Part shown: positions 13,301-27,415 of the stretch, piece by piece
Layout of the letters: every line of letters begins with the position of its first letter
Numbering within the stretch: the stretch's first letter is position 1
Assembly: GCA_003864495.1 (NCBI GenBank)
Contig: PEDN01001363.1
Location: forward strand, 1 to 64,000
Origin: Nemopilema nomurai
Taxonomy: Eukaryota > Cnidaria > Scyphozoa > Rhizostomeae > Rhizostomatidae
Reading direction: 5' to 3'
DNA length: 64,000 nt
The notes under the pieces: generated by a model
Told to the model about the DNA's origin: nothing
Database searches by the model: none
Seen by the model: the letters and a program-made list of their open reading frames with translations, nothing else
Made by a program: the position numbers and the translations under genes

Positions 13301-16300
13301 AGCATTAGAATATAGAAAGAAAATGTCAGAAAAAGAGAAAAGGTAAATTGGAGATTACGTGAAAGAATCACTTAGACAAGTTGTTGATAGGAAGAATGTC
13401 ACTTTGACTAAGCAATCAAAAAAGCCCGAATTGAAAAACGATTCGTTTGATGCTGCTTTGTTTGTCTTGTGGTATGTTGGTTGAAAAGATTTTGATCGCC
13501 TTCAAAATTTAAAGTGCAAGATATAGGCTTCACTGCAAAGAATTTGCACTGCGATATTATATTGTTGAAGAATATCGAAGATATGAGGATGTTCGTGATC
13601 TCTATGCATCAACCTATTCAAAGGAATGGTAAAGACCCTAGATGAAAACTAAAAAACATTCCAATTTCTCTTGCTATGCTCTCATAGCTCTTTGGCTTCG
13701 AGAAATTTGGCAACTGTAATAACAGTGCAAAAGGAAAAGAAAAGCTCACATCATAACTCTTAACAAAAAAGGAATATTCCTTTATTGCCATAAAATATTT
13801 ATGGATTGCTTCTCAAATATTGATGTAAGTGAAACCAGTATAAAACAATAGCTCTCAAAGGAACTTTCAATGATGCTGACATTAAATCTGAGTATGCAAA
13901 GAATAACAACACCCTTTGTCTATAAACACTTTTGTAGGGTTATTATGAAAATGACCAAAAATAAATTGGCATTCAGTTGTAAACTTTCTTGGCTTCTTTA
14001 CTTGTCAACCACCTACGAATATTGGAATGATTGTTTCAAACCGTTTCCCCTTTTCAGAATTCCAAGTTCGTTTTAAGTGTGTGTTAACAAAGGAGTCCTA
14101 CCACGTGGGTTTCGAAAGCAAAAGCTTGTTCAGAGCATTTAGATGACGAGATTGCGAGATAGCGAAAGGGCTTATTGCAATTACGTCATCACAAGCATGG
14201 ATCATCTCTGAATCTTGCCCGGTTGGAATCTTGTACGGTTCGCTGTTGTAAGGAACCAATTCGCCGTTCCGCACGACGCCTGTTGCCTAATTCAATGCAT
14301 GATAAAGCTATGGACAGCATTGAGATGTTTGGGCGCCACCAAAACATATTCGAGGTATTGCTGTTGTTCCAAAACGTAGAATCTGGCTGATTTTTAAGGT
14401 TCTGGCATGTCTCCAGTTCTACGTCTAATCATCAAATCAGCTCAATGAACAATCAGAAAGCGGTGCCTATGAATTGGGAAATCTTTCCAGCGCATTGGGA
14501 TGTTATAGCACTGACACACTTATCATCTTTTTTGTAAAACATTTACGATGATATATTAGGCCTTTGGAACACGTTGTTGCATCCTCACTTCAAGAGAAGC
14601 AAGACGAGTCTACCTAAAAGTATAGCCTTATTCATTCCCTTTATTGTTAGAAGTATTTGACTATTGTGAGCATCTCGTCGCGCAGAAAACTGAATGTATA
14701 CAGTATTACAGATATCACAAACCAATAAAACGCGTAACAACGAAGAAATGCTGGAAAAGGGCAGAAATTTCTTCTAAAGATATCTTTAGAAAAGCGATCG
14801 GTAGAATCACACAAGAGACACGTAATTCGACTACTCCGATCGACCATGTAAACCTATGTTTTCAAAACCCGTGCTTGATTTCAGACCAGTGCATTGAGCT
14901 GAATCAAAAAACCACTCTTTATTCTGCTCTGGTTGGGCCTCCTAATATTCTATCCCTTCATAGTTACTCAAAAAGAATAAGCAATAAACGCGTGTTAGTG
15001 GCAAAGCCGAAGACAGCCTTTCTCCGTGCATTTCCATGGAGTACATTTGAGTTTAAACTGGGCCATTGAGCAACCTGAGAATATATCTTGGTTCATAGGA
15101 GGATTGTAGACCCTTGATTCAAGGAAATTATCAACTTGAAATTTTGCTAGCTGGTGTGGTGTTGCTTTAAAGCAAAAATCCTGACAACAGATTGTTCGAA
15201 TACCAAACCAGATGAAGACGAAATATGGAATGTAGGCCAGACTTTATCTCTCTAAGTACTTGGGCTCTATATCTTTGATAATTCAAAAACGTCCAACGAC
15301 TGGAAGTTAAAAGCCACTTCGACGACATGATTTAGGACGTTTTAACAGATAAAAGAAGAACTTTGGTAGACATCAAACGAGACAATTAGACAGTTGCTGT
15401 GGACTTAACCTTCAGAGCAAGTCTCGATCTCTTTGAGAAACTGTTCACATCGACAAATAATCTCCTTAAGAAAAAGACTTGGTTGCATTTGCTTTTCTAG
15501 TCAACGAAAACCAACTGTTTTAAGCAAAAACATTGAAGGAGTCCTAAAAACACGTGCTGGTAACTTAGTCAGTCGCAGAATGACAGCCACTAAATATAAC
15601 ACTCTGTTATGTTTCACTTTAGCACTTCCTCGGTCATTAGATAGCTGTGACTCTTCATCAACTTCTGCAAATAAATTCATTTTCTAACAGCACGACTTGT
15701 TCTATTTGTCCAAACTGGCATTGCAAGTGAAGAATGAGCAGTGAATCTGCAGTATGGTGGATAGTGCGAATTCTCTAAATTATTAGAATTTAGGCTTGCC
15801 TACTACTAACTGTTTGAATAATGGCAAGCCTTAGTACTGTGCGTAATTTACAAGGAGAGAATTGTATGACTCGTCGAGAGAAGTCACATAGTTTCACAAA
15901 TACACTCAAAATAAAAAAATACATCCTGAAAGGTATCTTATTTGCCGCTAATGTTGAAGGCATTAGACATGTAGGCCATTTAAAAAAACTATGAGGTTAT
16001 TCTTAATGAATGGCTGGCTAATGTTTGGAAAAGAAAAAGAATAAAAGGATTTCTTTATGAGCACCATAAATTGCTAGCTGACTGATTTTCAAGGTTAAAA
16101 ATTCTGTTTTCTTGAAACAACAAGCAGACAATCCCCTTCAATACCGAAGTAAATCGTGTCAAGCTATCTGAGAGGCAGCTGCTAACAAAGGCATATCTCC
16201 GCATAACGTTTCTGAGGACGCCTCAAGATCGATTCAGGTAACTAAATGTAGTGTGGAACGAAAGAACCAAATGATTTGATCCAAAACTCGAAGCTTGCCT

Positions 16301-19300
16301 ATTACGATATCCGGCTTTGAATTGTTGTCCTTTTGTCGAATAAAAAAATGTCATGCTTCTCTGGAAATAAAGCATCAAGCTCAATCTAGCTTACCTTGAG
16401 GATGGGCTGATTCCACACTGTCTTTACTTGCTTGTCCTTCCTTCTTATTTGCACTCCTAGTGAATAGAATGAGCGAACAAGGTGGTTACCAAAATATACT
16501 CAGAAATATATGCAAAGAGCCTCTTTTCATTAAAGCGAGCTTAGAGGATTCTCCTTCTTAGGCACCGTTATCCGCCAAATGACGCTCTTTCGATCTCTGC
16601 CTTGAATGAAAGAAGCTTACTGCATGCTGGATAATTCTAGCTATAACGATTGCGGTTTCCATCCATCACAGCCAGCATTAGATGTTTCTCTTAGGAAAGC
16701 CTCTCTAATCACCTTCTGCTGAGCTCTTGTGCTCATATCATCTGGATTTGTATATGATTAAGCCTCATGAATGCCAACTGCCAATTTACTTTTTGAGAAA
16801 AAATACAAATAATTTGGGAAAACGTACAAGACCATTCGCTTTAGCAAAAATGACGCTGTAACTGGCTGTTGACTGGCAAAGTGAAATATGCCAGTGTCTG
16901 TGAAAAATGGGCTCGCGTTGGAATATAGTTCTGGTTACGGTAGAGAGCGAAATTAAATTTCACTAGCAGATACGAACACCAATAAAGAGCTTCCATTTAA
17001 AAATCATTGTGTAATACGTCATTGGGAAATATCTAGAGAAAAAGGTGCCTCAAGATAGAGAAAATGACACCATTGGAAATTTGCGACTAAGAATTAGGCA
17101 TTCGATTCTAATTAGGAATTAGGAATTGCACATAGGCATTCAATTATTTTTGAGTGCTTCTAAAACTTTAGAAGTGAAGCAACTAAAAGGAGCATAACAT
17201 TCGTTAAAAAATAGTACATATGCTGAAAAATGCATTCTTAACAAATATGAATTTAAATCACAGTTACAATGTTCCAGCAAACGCTTTGTACATTATTCTT
17301 TAAGCAACCCTTCTTTATTTGGTAGAGCACAAGTAGGAAAATAGCGAGGCAGACATAATGGCATATGCTTTCTGGGTCTAAGTTCAAAGCCAGTGTACTA
17401 TATGGTCCCTTGAATCGATACACAAGGTCCGTCATAAGGTCTCTAATGACGTATAAGCAAGCTAATTTCTTACATTTCCATGGTGCACAGAACGGGACAA
17501 ACGGCTGTTGCACATGTAACTCCTTCACACTGTCTTTTTCAATAAAGGCGTATGCAATTAACTCGACTAGCAGTCAGCAAATATTTTGTAATGATTGCTG
17601 GTGATGAAAGTTTGATTGAAAGACCAATTACAGCGCTCATTCTAGTATCGAAGAAGACGGACCAGTAATTACGCACCTCTGCCCGACCTAATTGGAACTT
17701 TTGTGTGATTTGAAAATTTTAGCATTCAGACTTACCGTTAGTAATGAAGTGTTAGTGATTGTCTCAAACTAATTTGGAGTATTACCCAAATAAATAACCA
17801 TGAGTAGTTTCTCTTATTCGATAGTATGCTCAAATAAATCCTCTTTCTTTTCAAACTATTAGACAAAATAAATGAAAGAACTCGTCAAAAATAATCGTTT
17901 AATTGTCTTCTTGAAACAGAAACCATTTACTTTGTAACGCAAAATAAGTTGCAATCGTTAGAGTTTTCGCCAATTCCACTTAACCTGCATTTCAGTTTTC
18001 ATTAGACAATCAATAGGGTCCTCGCTCAAGAAGATTAGACAAATCTGTTTCTAGCTTGGGCAAACGATGTTTTCGGTTACTGGTGACTGGCGATGACGTA
18101 CTTTGGTTTAACTGCATCTGCTGTTAATCAAGCACTGAATACCAATTGTGTAGTGGACTATTACTCAGCTATGGACCAACTGTCCGCTTCTTTTCAGTTG
18201 CGAAACAAGGTAACTGGTACGACGCGACCGTTTCTAAAACGGAATTAGCACGAGTTGAATCATGTCGCTACGTCACGTTGTGTTGTAATTTGAAGGTCAT
18301 TTTCCTAAAGATACTGTAAAAGAGACAAGTTGCGATCGATACTCATTAACAACGGCTTAGCTGATAATTCAAGGGGACCTATCGTGTCCCAGCTTCAACT
18401 GCATGGCTTTAGTGTGGTTTTTAATAGAATAGCAAAGAAGTACTATTTCACAAAATATATTTGCGATAACAACTAGCGTGTTCCTAGGTCCACAGAATTG
18501 AAATAAATGATTCCTTTCGTAGATATAATTTAAACCTTTTAAGGTGCTTCGGAAATATATTTTTGGAGATTAGGAGAATCGAAAACATCTCATTCACAGA
18601 TCCGGCAGAATTTTGGAATAAGCTTGAAACTTTGGTATCAAACGTAAGGAGATCAAGTTACCTATTTAGAACATTAGGATACCTGAATATTATCCCAAAA
18701 ATGCCAAAGTATCGTCTTGAAATTGAGCACGAAAACGTGTTCAAAACAAGCTCTATTTCTGCTTTTGCTGACAGAAGGTTGAGGCTGATGACATGCGAGG
18801 AAAGCGTGGATGTAAGATACTAATCAGCAAAATGTTGAAACGTTGGCAAATGTAAAAAGAAGGCACGTGGAAGGGTGGGATGGAGAACATGAACATCAAA
18901 CTCTCCCAACAGCTACCATTTCCCAGCGGGCCTGACCTGACCCGACCTCTTTTCAGAACCATTGAATAATATCTTCTCATATAAATAGCAAATAATATGT
19001 TGAAGATACATGGCAACAGAAGACTTCACAGCGCCGGATGAAAATAGAATTGGGCTTAATTAAAAAATAGAAGAAAGGCGTTGAAAAATGACCATCGAAT
19101 TCCATGCAACTTTGCTGAAAAGTTAATACTTTGGGCATACTTTGGAAAACAGTATCAGCAAAATGACATCATCATAAAGCTGGCAACAATAGCGTTGAGT
19201 AGCAATAATGGATTTTTTGCTAAGCTAATGTGCAACCTGCTCCTGAGATAATAAACAGTTCAGCGACGTTGTAAATAATTGAAAACACTGATACGCAAAT

Positions 19301-21850
19301 TCGTGATGCATCTATATCAGCGCTAGTAATATTTCGGCACAGACATAGGCCAAATGGATCGATCTCTCAGAATGATATGAATGGGGCTCAGGGCTGGAGC
19401 TAATTGGTAAAGCCATTGAGAAGCAGCTGCCTACAAGCCATTTCTCATCCAGAAAAAGAATTCTTATCCGCGTTATCAAAGGGAATTCTTCGCCTAAGAA
19501 GTGACAACTAATTGAATTTAAAAGTCTAAGCATGTTTGCTAGTTTCAAAAACCTACGGATTTCACTTACTTTGTTCGCGCGATTCGGTGAAATATTGAGG
19601 AATAAGACGTTTGAAAAGAGGGCAGAATTGTATGGGATTCCCATTTAGTAGAGCCTATTTTTTAGCCCTAGATTATATGGAGGATAATCTTTCGCATGGC
19701 GCCCAAACAAACTACTTCACTTGAGAAGAGGCCAACTAAACAATTCTCCTTTGTTAATTCCATCATTCCCATTCTTTTCTCAAATGAACATATTTTCCGA
19801 AATTGAAAGGAGTTCATTGCTTGTCAATTGAAAACACTCGTACCTTGTGCACACTCCAAAACGTTCTTCACGACATCTGAGCGAGTTATGTACCTTCGTG
19901 ACGTCACATCTATTTCGAAAGGCGAAGTCGACTTTCGCCTGTCCAAAATTTCTTTGACCAAGAATTTTAGCGTGGAAGAAAAGGTGATTTCATGCCTTGT
20001 AGAATATGACAAATTTGTTACAGAGTTCACTACCCAATGACTGGTACAGAATGTTCAGTTAGTACAGTAAGTAGTACGTCTCTATGCAAAATTTATCTAC
20101 ATTCCCAAGCATATGATAACGTCAGAGGACCTTATTTCTGACTTGACAAATCCTTTTTGCAGCTGACACAGTTATAGCACACCAATCTTTGTGGATTTGG
20201 TTCATTTTCAACGCACGTAAAGAACACACTCCCATCGCGATTATTTTTAAGTCGGAATCCTGCAGCTGGAGCCCTTTAAGCGCCGTTAGAGCCAATCAAA
20301 AAGGCCAGTTCTCGTGACAGGGAACCGATACACGCTTGGGCCATTCTCCGGTGAAAATCCGTTTTATAGCACCTGAAGCTTGGAGACGCAAGAAACTGGT
20401 TGCCGTCGGTCGCTAAAATGTTCCATCTCTTGAAAGCAGAGTTGTATTTGCTTGTTTGATGGTTGCATTTAATTGCAAAACTGTCCATGAAATTTTGCAC
20501 CATCTCGAGTTGAAAGTGATGGTTTTTCTTATATCGAAGGATGTCGCATTATTCATCGACCCATTGTTTGCTGAAATCTCCCTAAGAACTTGCAGATTTT
20601 ATCCAGCACATACCATATCACCTTCTTTGACTAAAGTCTGATTATCCTCAAACCAATTCTGGCCTTACCATTTAAACTATGGTTATCAAAAAACAGTTCG
20701 CCAATATAGCATCCTTAATCACCAGTGCCAGAACGTTTTTTCAAATTCTTGCTAGCTCAGAAAATGGGACAGATTGAAGAAATTGGACTTTTCGTTTACA
20801 TCTATTTCGACAACACCCACCAGAAGCTTAAAAGAGGGTACCTAAATTGACCCACTAAAATCTTTAGGACCAGAGGAAAGAACAAAGAACCCAGTCTAGA
20901 GCTTGGTGTCAAACTTTGCTCTGCATTTTGTGCTTTTCTCCTGAGATTTCCATTCAGGCCAATCTTGTGCTGCAATGTTGTATTTCGTTCATATCTACAT
21001 GAGCGATTGCTAATACTTTTCATCGCCATTTCTAGCTGAAGGAGGGCAACGCAACTCAAAACTTGTAATGGGTTATCATTATAAATGCAGGGCAAGTAAT
21101 GCTAAGAAAGTCATCGTTTGAGTGTTGGAAATGGGAAGAAGGTTAAATTAGAATAAAAAGCACGAGGTAACGTGGAAGGTCAAATATGTAACCAACAGGG
21201 GCATTTGAATACATTGACTGTTGATCGAGACCAATACATTTCCCTTATTAAACACTTTCATAAAACACGTTGAAGTCACTCTCAATGGCACGCTCACAAA
21301 ATACAGCACTAGAAGTTTGGGCGCATTCAAAGTAAGATACAGCCATGCTCTGCAGAAGCAAAGATAAACTAGACCATGCTTCATTTCTTCCGACATTCTC
21401 TTAAAGGACTCCTTGAAACATTGAAGAGTTTCTGGTGTGGATATTTGGCGATAAAGATGGATGTACCCTGCTTTTGACGTCATGATAGACAAGCTATGGT
21501 GAACAGTATTCACTGCAACTGGGTATTAGATCGAAGAAATAGGGCAGCTCAACAGTACAATTATTTAAAAGTAAGTTCGAGAACCTTTTTGTTCGTTAGA
21601 GTCACAGCGATAAAAAAGTCCTTGGCTTCTCTAGCCTCGAAAATTTGAAATAGTCTGACAAGAAATAGATTCGACAGAAGTCTATTCCGATGTTCTCGGA
21701 TTGCGCCAGGCAATATTTTCAATGCTTTGGATATGATGCAGGTTTAGGTGAGATTGCATCGTTAGCAAAGAAGCATTTGTACGTTTTATCATATTTCCTT
21801 GACATGAATATGAAACTGCAAGAGGATAAAGTGTGAAGCAGTTTTCTGTA
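10351..21850. other. Gene-free stretch, nothing recognised
   Basis: About 11.5 kb with no recognisable coding signal. The longest frame is 141 codons at 14644-15069 (+), without any domain I recognise and with a competing frame on the opposite strand. Three full TGACGTCA palindromes lie at 11756-11763, 19899-19906 and 21475-21482. Confidence 0.5.
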
Positions 21851-22024
21851 AAAACAAAATATTTTCAACATGGATTGAACGGCTTCACACAAAACAAATT
21901 TTTCTACATTGAAAATTATTTTCTAAATGGAAGAAATTTATTTACATGAAGCAATTTTTTCACTTGCAACAACTTTCTCTGCGTGAAATAAATGTTTCTT
22001 AATGAAACAAATTTATCTACATGG
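21851..22024. repeat. Degenerate ~20-bp tandem repeat, about 7-8 units
   Basis: Successive units resemble AAACAAATTTWTCTACATGG with heavy divergence (for example units at 21893, 21912, 21931 and ending at 22024). One non-matching 17-base piece (21874-21890) interrupts it after the first unit. It looks like an old minisatellite lying about 180 bp from the much cleaner 42-bp array. Confidence 0.6.
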
Positions 22025-22206
22025 ATAGTAGAAACTATAATTAACGATGCTGTTTACCTATTGAAATCTTAACACCAAGGCATGCCCGGTAACATTGAAA
22101 TACATAGATTGGTTGACAAGAGACATCAGATCGAGTTAAGCTGAAAGTTGATGAAACCACTCTTAAGAAGCCAATCAAGATCAGCAAATCCATTATGCAT
22201 GTGACA

Positions 22207-22542
22207 AAACAATGATTCATAAGTGATCAAAGAGATGTCGTCTAGGATAAACAATGATTCACGAGTGATCAAAGAAATGTCGTATAGGATAAACAATGAT
22301 TCATGAGTGATCAAAGAAATGTCGTATAGGATAAACAATGATTCATAAGTGATCAAAGAGATGTCATATAGGATAAACAACGATTCACGAGTGATCAAAG
22401 AAATGTCGTCTAGGATAAACAATGATTGACGAGTGATCAAAGAAATGTCGTATAGGATAAACAATTATTCATGAGTGATCAAAGAGATGTTGTATAGGAT
22501 AAAAAATGATTCATGAGTGATCAAAGAAATGTCGTATAGGGT
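22207..22542. repeat. 42-bp minisatellite, 8 copies
   Basis: Eight head-to-tail units of 42 bp, each containing gattcatgagtgatcaaag followed by a variable aaatgtcgtataggat-like half. Units differ at a few positions (cat/cac, gag/aag, tcgtata/tcgtcta), and the last two are slightly more divergent. Since 42 is a multiple of three, the minus strand reads as a 14-residue peptide repeat (LFILYDISLIT core) for 112 codons. No start context, signal peptide or neighbouring exon supports translation, so I call it a repeat and not a gene. Confidence 0.9.
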
Positions 22543-23520
22543 AAACATAAACAATATGGGCGTGTTCTATTTCCCTCTCGTGGCCATTCAGCAAAATTCA
22601 AGTGAGATCACAACGCAACGTCTAAAGACAAAGCAAGGCATTACTTATTAACAAGAAACTGTATGCTTATCAGGATTTGACCGTAGACAGAAAAGAGCTG
22701 GCTTCGTTGGAACCCGTTCTAAGAAAAGTAGAGCACCGTGATATTCCTCTTGCATAGAAAAATCTCAGTTTCCTACAATTAATGTGGCAGATTTTAATTT
22801 AGGCCCACCTTACAAGCCTTAGGTGGTAACATACGCGACCGAGTATTGGAAGATTTGGAAGGTGTATGTTTAAATAATCAAGATTCACATTAAGATCATA
22901 TCAATATGGTGGAGGCGGCACTACTAGACACATCCATCAAAATCGTCGATAATTAAAGTTCGTGTCATTTGATTGGATTTAACTACCCATACTCTGCTTA
23001 TCTGAAATAAATCTTCTCATCGGAGACGGCAAAGTACTCAACTGTCACCAGTATGTCTATCCTATTTAGAGATTATTTTCCTAGTCTTTCTCTTATCTCA
23101 GAGCCACTTTTTAACTTTATTTCTTTGTATTATTTCCCATTGTCCTCTCGATAGAAATTTTTTGTTTTCTTTATCGACCATGTGTCGTCTTTCGACAAAA
23201 TATTTCACCAGTCAGACTTCCCAATGCATTGCAAAGACACATACGGACATAAAAAATAGCTTCTTCTTAGAAAAACTTCTACTCTGAACATTATAAGTGC
23301 TAGCTAACTGACAAGGCACGCACGCTTGGAAATACTGATATCTTTCTAGCATGATAAGTAAAGATGATTTTCCATCTTCTTCGTCATAGTGCGTTTACAA
23401 GTCGTCGCACCACAGCAAGGCTGGGTACAAAATTTCGATGCACGTCATGTTAAGCTTTTGCGATGATCAACAAGCATTCACAGAGCAAATACAGTCTCGG
23501 TTGCTTATGACATTGAAGTG

Positions 23521-23710
23521 GATATTTGTCAGTGGTAACATTGTGTCAGTGGTTGATACTATAGGCACGGATGATAGCATGCTAGCTGCTAGTGTTATGC
23601 CAAAAGTGTATACTACGCTGGTGGCTAACAATATGACATTGGTTGAATCTATATAAAGGATTGATATCTTGCCAGTGGTTAGAATTGTGTCAAGGGCGTA
23701 AGATACGAGA
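23521..23710. repeat. Degenerate ~45-bp tandem repeat, about 4 units
   Basis: Four diverged units share the layout GATA...TTG.CAGTGGTTA...ATTGTGTCA..GG...GATAC. The first and last copies match best (gatatttgtcagtggt versus gatatcttgccagtggtt) and the middle two are shorter and more diverged. It explains the 72-codon open frame that starts at 23438. Confidence 0.5.
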
Positions 23711-26700
23711 CAATCATTTCAATGCTATTAGGTTTTGTATGGGAAAATTGATTCTCAGATTCCTATAACAGTAACGTTGACTGAGACTTCATTTTTATTG
23801 ACTAAAATAGTAACATTGGTCTCATTTGAGACTCATTTAGAAGCATTTCGCCCTATTCCTTATTTCGTAAAAACTGCGATCGCTTTGATGCTGCATCGAG
23901 CTAGGTAAATACCAATATTCAATGAAGATAAATTCGCTAACTTTAAGCATTGCATTATTTTAGGGCTGAGGCAAGGGTTGCTAACTACTCTGTCACTCTC
24001 TCTGAAAAAAGACGAATCGATTCTTGCATAATCAAATTCTCAAGCTAGCTTTTCAACTACGACTAAAATGTTTCATCCGAGTTGATTTGCATTCTATAAT
24101 TCTCACAATAAAAACCGAGAATACTTAGGATCCCAGTCGACTCGAGGAAATCTGCAATTTTACATTTTTTCGCGTCTACAATATACCATAACTCGACTAA
24201 TAGGTAACTATAAGGCAGTCGATCAGGTATTTGTGCCTGTTCTCAAGGAGTGTTTATTTTTCTCATTCTTTATGTGACATCGTCTTGTAACAACATTCCA
24301 CTATTGTAAAATTTTAGATTGATGCTTATAAAAAGAACCTATATATTTCCATGATAAGTGCAAAATAGTTCCTCGGCTCAATGACTGCTTCGGATAATAT
24401 TAGAACGAATCGATGCCATGTTCAAAATGAAGAAGACTGGCCTTGTTTATTGTCTTTTAAAACGGCTATCTACAGTTCATATCTTGGCTTGTAATAAACA
24501 AATTAATTGGTGGTACCAAATCTCATGTTTACTAAGCCAAGTGATGACGTCAGTAAACCTCACGCTATGTTTTTCAACGCTTTCCAATTAAATGTATAAA
24601 TTTCAAAAAGCACATCTGAAGAACCTAAAAAGTGTGAGTTGTTCTTCAGTCATACGTTTTAAGAGAATATCGCAAAAATTAAACATTTGTGTGAATATAT
24701 GGATGTTGTTATTTGATATCGTGCTTTTAATTTCTCTTTTCACTTATAATGACGATCTGCGACAAACAGGTCGTTTTCCAAGTCTGAATATCAGACTCGT
24801 GGCAGTCAAAACGGAAATAAGGAAAAAGTTGCTTTTAGAAGGCACATTTGCAGCATTGATACAGCATGAACAAAAGTAAGGGCCCACTTTTGTGAACCAA
24901 GCAAAAAAACTGGCCCAGCAAACGTCAATGACTCCTTTTAAAATAACAGTTGATTGACTATTTTCTAACAGGTCTCACTTTTATAACTAGCAACATAACG
25001 AGCACAATTAAGAGAATTACTGTCCTGGCTATAGGCAGAATAAAATGAAAACCAAAATTCAAAAAAACTGTGTACCAATATGCTTGTGTTAAAATTAGAT
25101 TCTGCATGTCTGTAACGAAAAGGTTACTTATATTGATCGAAACACGTGCTGTATACAAGTTGGAAAGTTACACTTCCTAGTGAAAATTTTTGACCATGCT
25201 CAGGTTCCTTATTGCACTAAACCTAACTGAATAAAGGAAACGTATCTACAACAGCATATATCTGACGAAATCATAGAGATTCACTCAGAAATAAAATATA
25301 GAATCATGAGTTTCTATCACTTCCATGTAAGAGTACATATTCATGTACTTGTTTGGCTTTCCCATTTTATATAAGATACTGCTTGTAACATAGGATACTT
25401 GCTTTTAATTTGGAAATGTCTAGAATGAGACTTGAATTTTTCCACTTTCTTCCAAGGACTTTTACGCTATGTGGAAAAATTAACGTACAATATATTTTAT
25501 AAATGGTGTTATAGCTTAAATATCAGTTTTTACAGATGAAGTAGCCTTCATCACTTACGGTATTTTGGTAAACTTCAACTATGAATTCATAAAAATGCAA
25601 TGAAATTACTTGTTCTTATTTCTTCTTTCAATGAACAAGACGTTTAAGCTTATAATAGTTTGGCAGTTGTGTTTTTCGATTTTATGCCAGCAGTCTAGGG
25701 CACTCGAATATCATCACACTCTTGCTTGTGAGAAACGATGAATATAATATTCCACAGCCAGACTGCTTTAGCGTGGACGCCTGAGACACGTTCCGTAAAA
25801 ACTGGCAAACTTATTGACAGTTGAGAGAAAAGGACTTCGTACGTCGCTAAACGATTTCAAATTATTCGTACCAACTTTTTCTCGCTTGTAACAGACCCAT
25901 GAACGAAACAATATTTAAAACAAATGGCATTTATACATATTGAATCATTGGGAAATCAATCAATTACGGAGAAGTTGTGGCAAGACTTTATATCATCAGA
26001 AGCTCGTCATTACCTTTAAGTATCATCTGATCTAAGGAAGAGGGGAAAGCCAAGTTCACTTATGAACATGACTGACTGACAGTCTAACAGAACATTCCTG
26101 GCTTTCTCTAAAATAACACAGCAAAATTGCCGTTTATTTTCAAAACAAAGCTGTATGAAGCAAAAGTCTTCAAACATCCGTGTCTCGAAGCAGTGAATGG
26201 AACCTTTTGATAGCAATGATGAAAAGATGTTGTATTAAAGTAGAAATTATGGGCAAAGTATGGAAGCAGCTTGTCTCATTGCTGGTGAGAAAACGCAAAT
26301 GTTGGGGAGCAAAATACTCAACCTTGCAATCAAATGAACCACAACATTGGATTTTCATGAAGTTGGGAATTGAGAGATTGTCGATGGAGATACTGTGAAG
26401 TGTTCCGTTACTGATTTTCCACAGAAACGATTTAAATTTCGGGATACCAACACTTGAGAGACTGTTGCAATTAAAAACCGGGCGTATCAGAATACCATCG
26501 TTGCTTAGCTAGCTACATTTATTCGGCTTCTTTCTGTTACAGCTTCAATGTCTCATAAACGAAAATGTTGTATTGGTTAGCACCAATGCTGGTTGCACAA
26601 CAAAACCGAAATGAAGCAACACGAGCAGCAATAACTCTTATGAAATCTCCATTAAATAGATACAAGAACGGAAAGGTTTGTTTATGTTATCATTGTTTGC

Positions 26701-27298
26701 ACCCAGTGTGCCAATATCGAGAGCATAGCATTGAAAATCGCACAGAAACACTAACATTAATACAATACATTTCTCTACAAGTTGCCAATTAATAACTCAC
26801 CTCGGCTGAATTGCCCTCCTTGGCTCTCAGTTGTCCGTTATAATTCTGCTCTCCTTTGTCTTCGAAGTACATCTACTTCTTGTGGCTGTTCAGTGTATTT
26901 GTCGGCCTTCTGATGATTCCTCCTCATAAGCTTTCCAGTGTCGGAAAATGAAAAGGTGAAAAGGCTTCTTATCAAATCCTATCAATTCGTTACGAACAAT
27001 AGATCCTGAGCTGTAGCTACGATTGATTTCGCTAATCCTGACAGCGTCCGCCCAGAAATACGGGCGTCTTCTGTGACTTACTAGCTAAATAGATCATCCT
27101 CCTAGCTTCTTTTCCTAAATTTTTCCTTTTCCTTCACTCCAGTTCCTTGATTCGTTTGTACCCCTGCTCGTGAATTTCCGTGACTTAACTAAACTCTCTA
27201 ACCAAACGAACAGAGTTATCCTCCCATCTAGCTGAAATGACAAGAAAAACTGCATTATAACTTTTTTCGACTTCTACAATCAAGAACAAATATCAATT

Positions 27299-27415
27299 CT
27301 CAATATCAATATATAATAATATAATATATAATATCATATAATGATATATATAATATCAATGTAAAGTCGATAATTAATATTGATACTTATATTTATATTT
27401 ATCAGTCTTCAAGTT
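27299..27415. repeat. AT-rich low-complexity tract with ATAATATA and AATATCAAT motifs
   Basis: Almost pure A/T with repeated atataat and aatatcaa words and several small inverted repeats. No coding potential. Confidence 0.75.

Noticed and set aside
14644..15069. 141-codon open frame on + strand, longest in the gene-free part
   Set aside because: A rough estimate for AT-rich random sequence gives about one frame this long in 64 kb. No domain, no coding bias seen, and a competing frame lies opposite.
15170..15215. Possible tRNA B-box (gttcgaatacc) near 15.19 kb
   Set aside because: No matching A-box or cloverleaf arms can be drawn around it.
21148..21513. 121-codon minus-strand frame considered as a possible exon
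   Set aside because: No recognisable domain and no convincing splice partners; near chance length.
22126..22464. 112-codon minus-strand frame with peptide repeats
   Set aside because: Fully explained by the 42-bp minisatellite.
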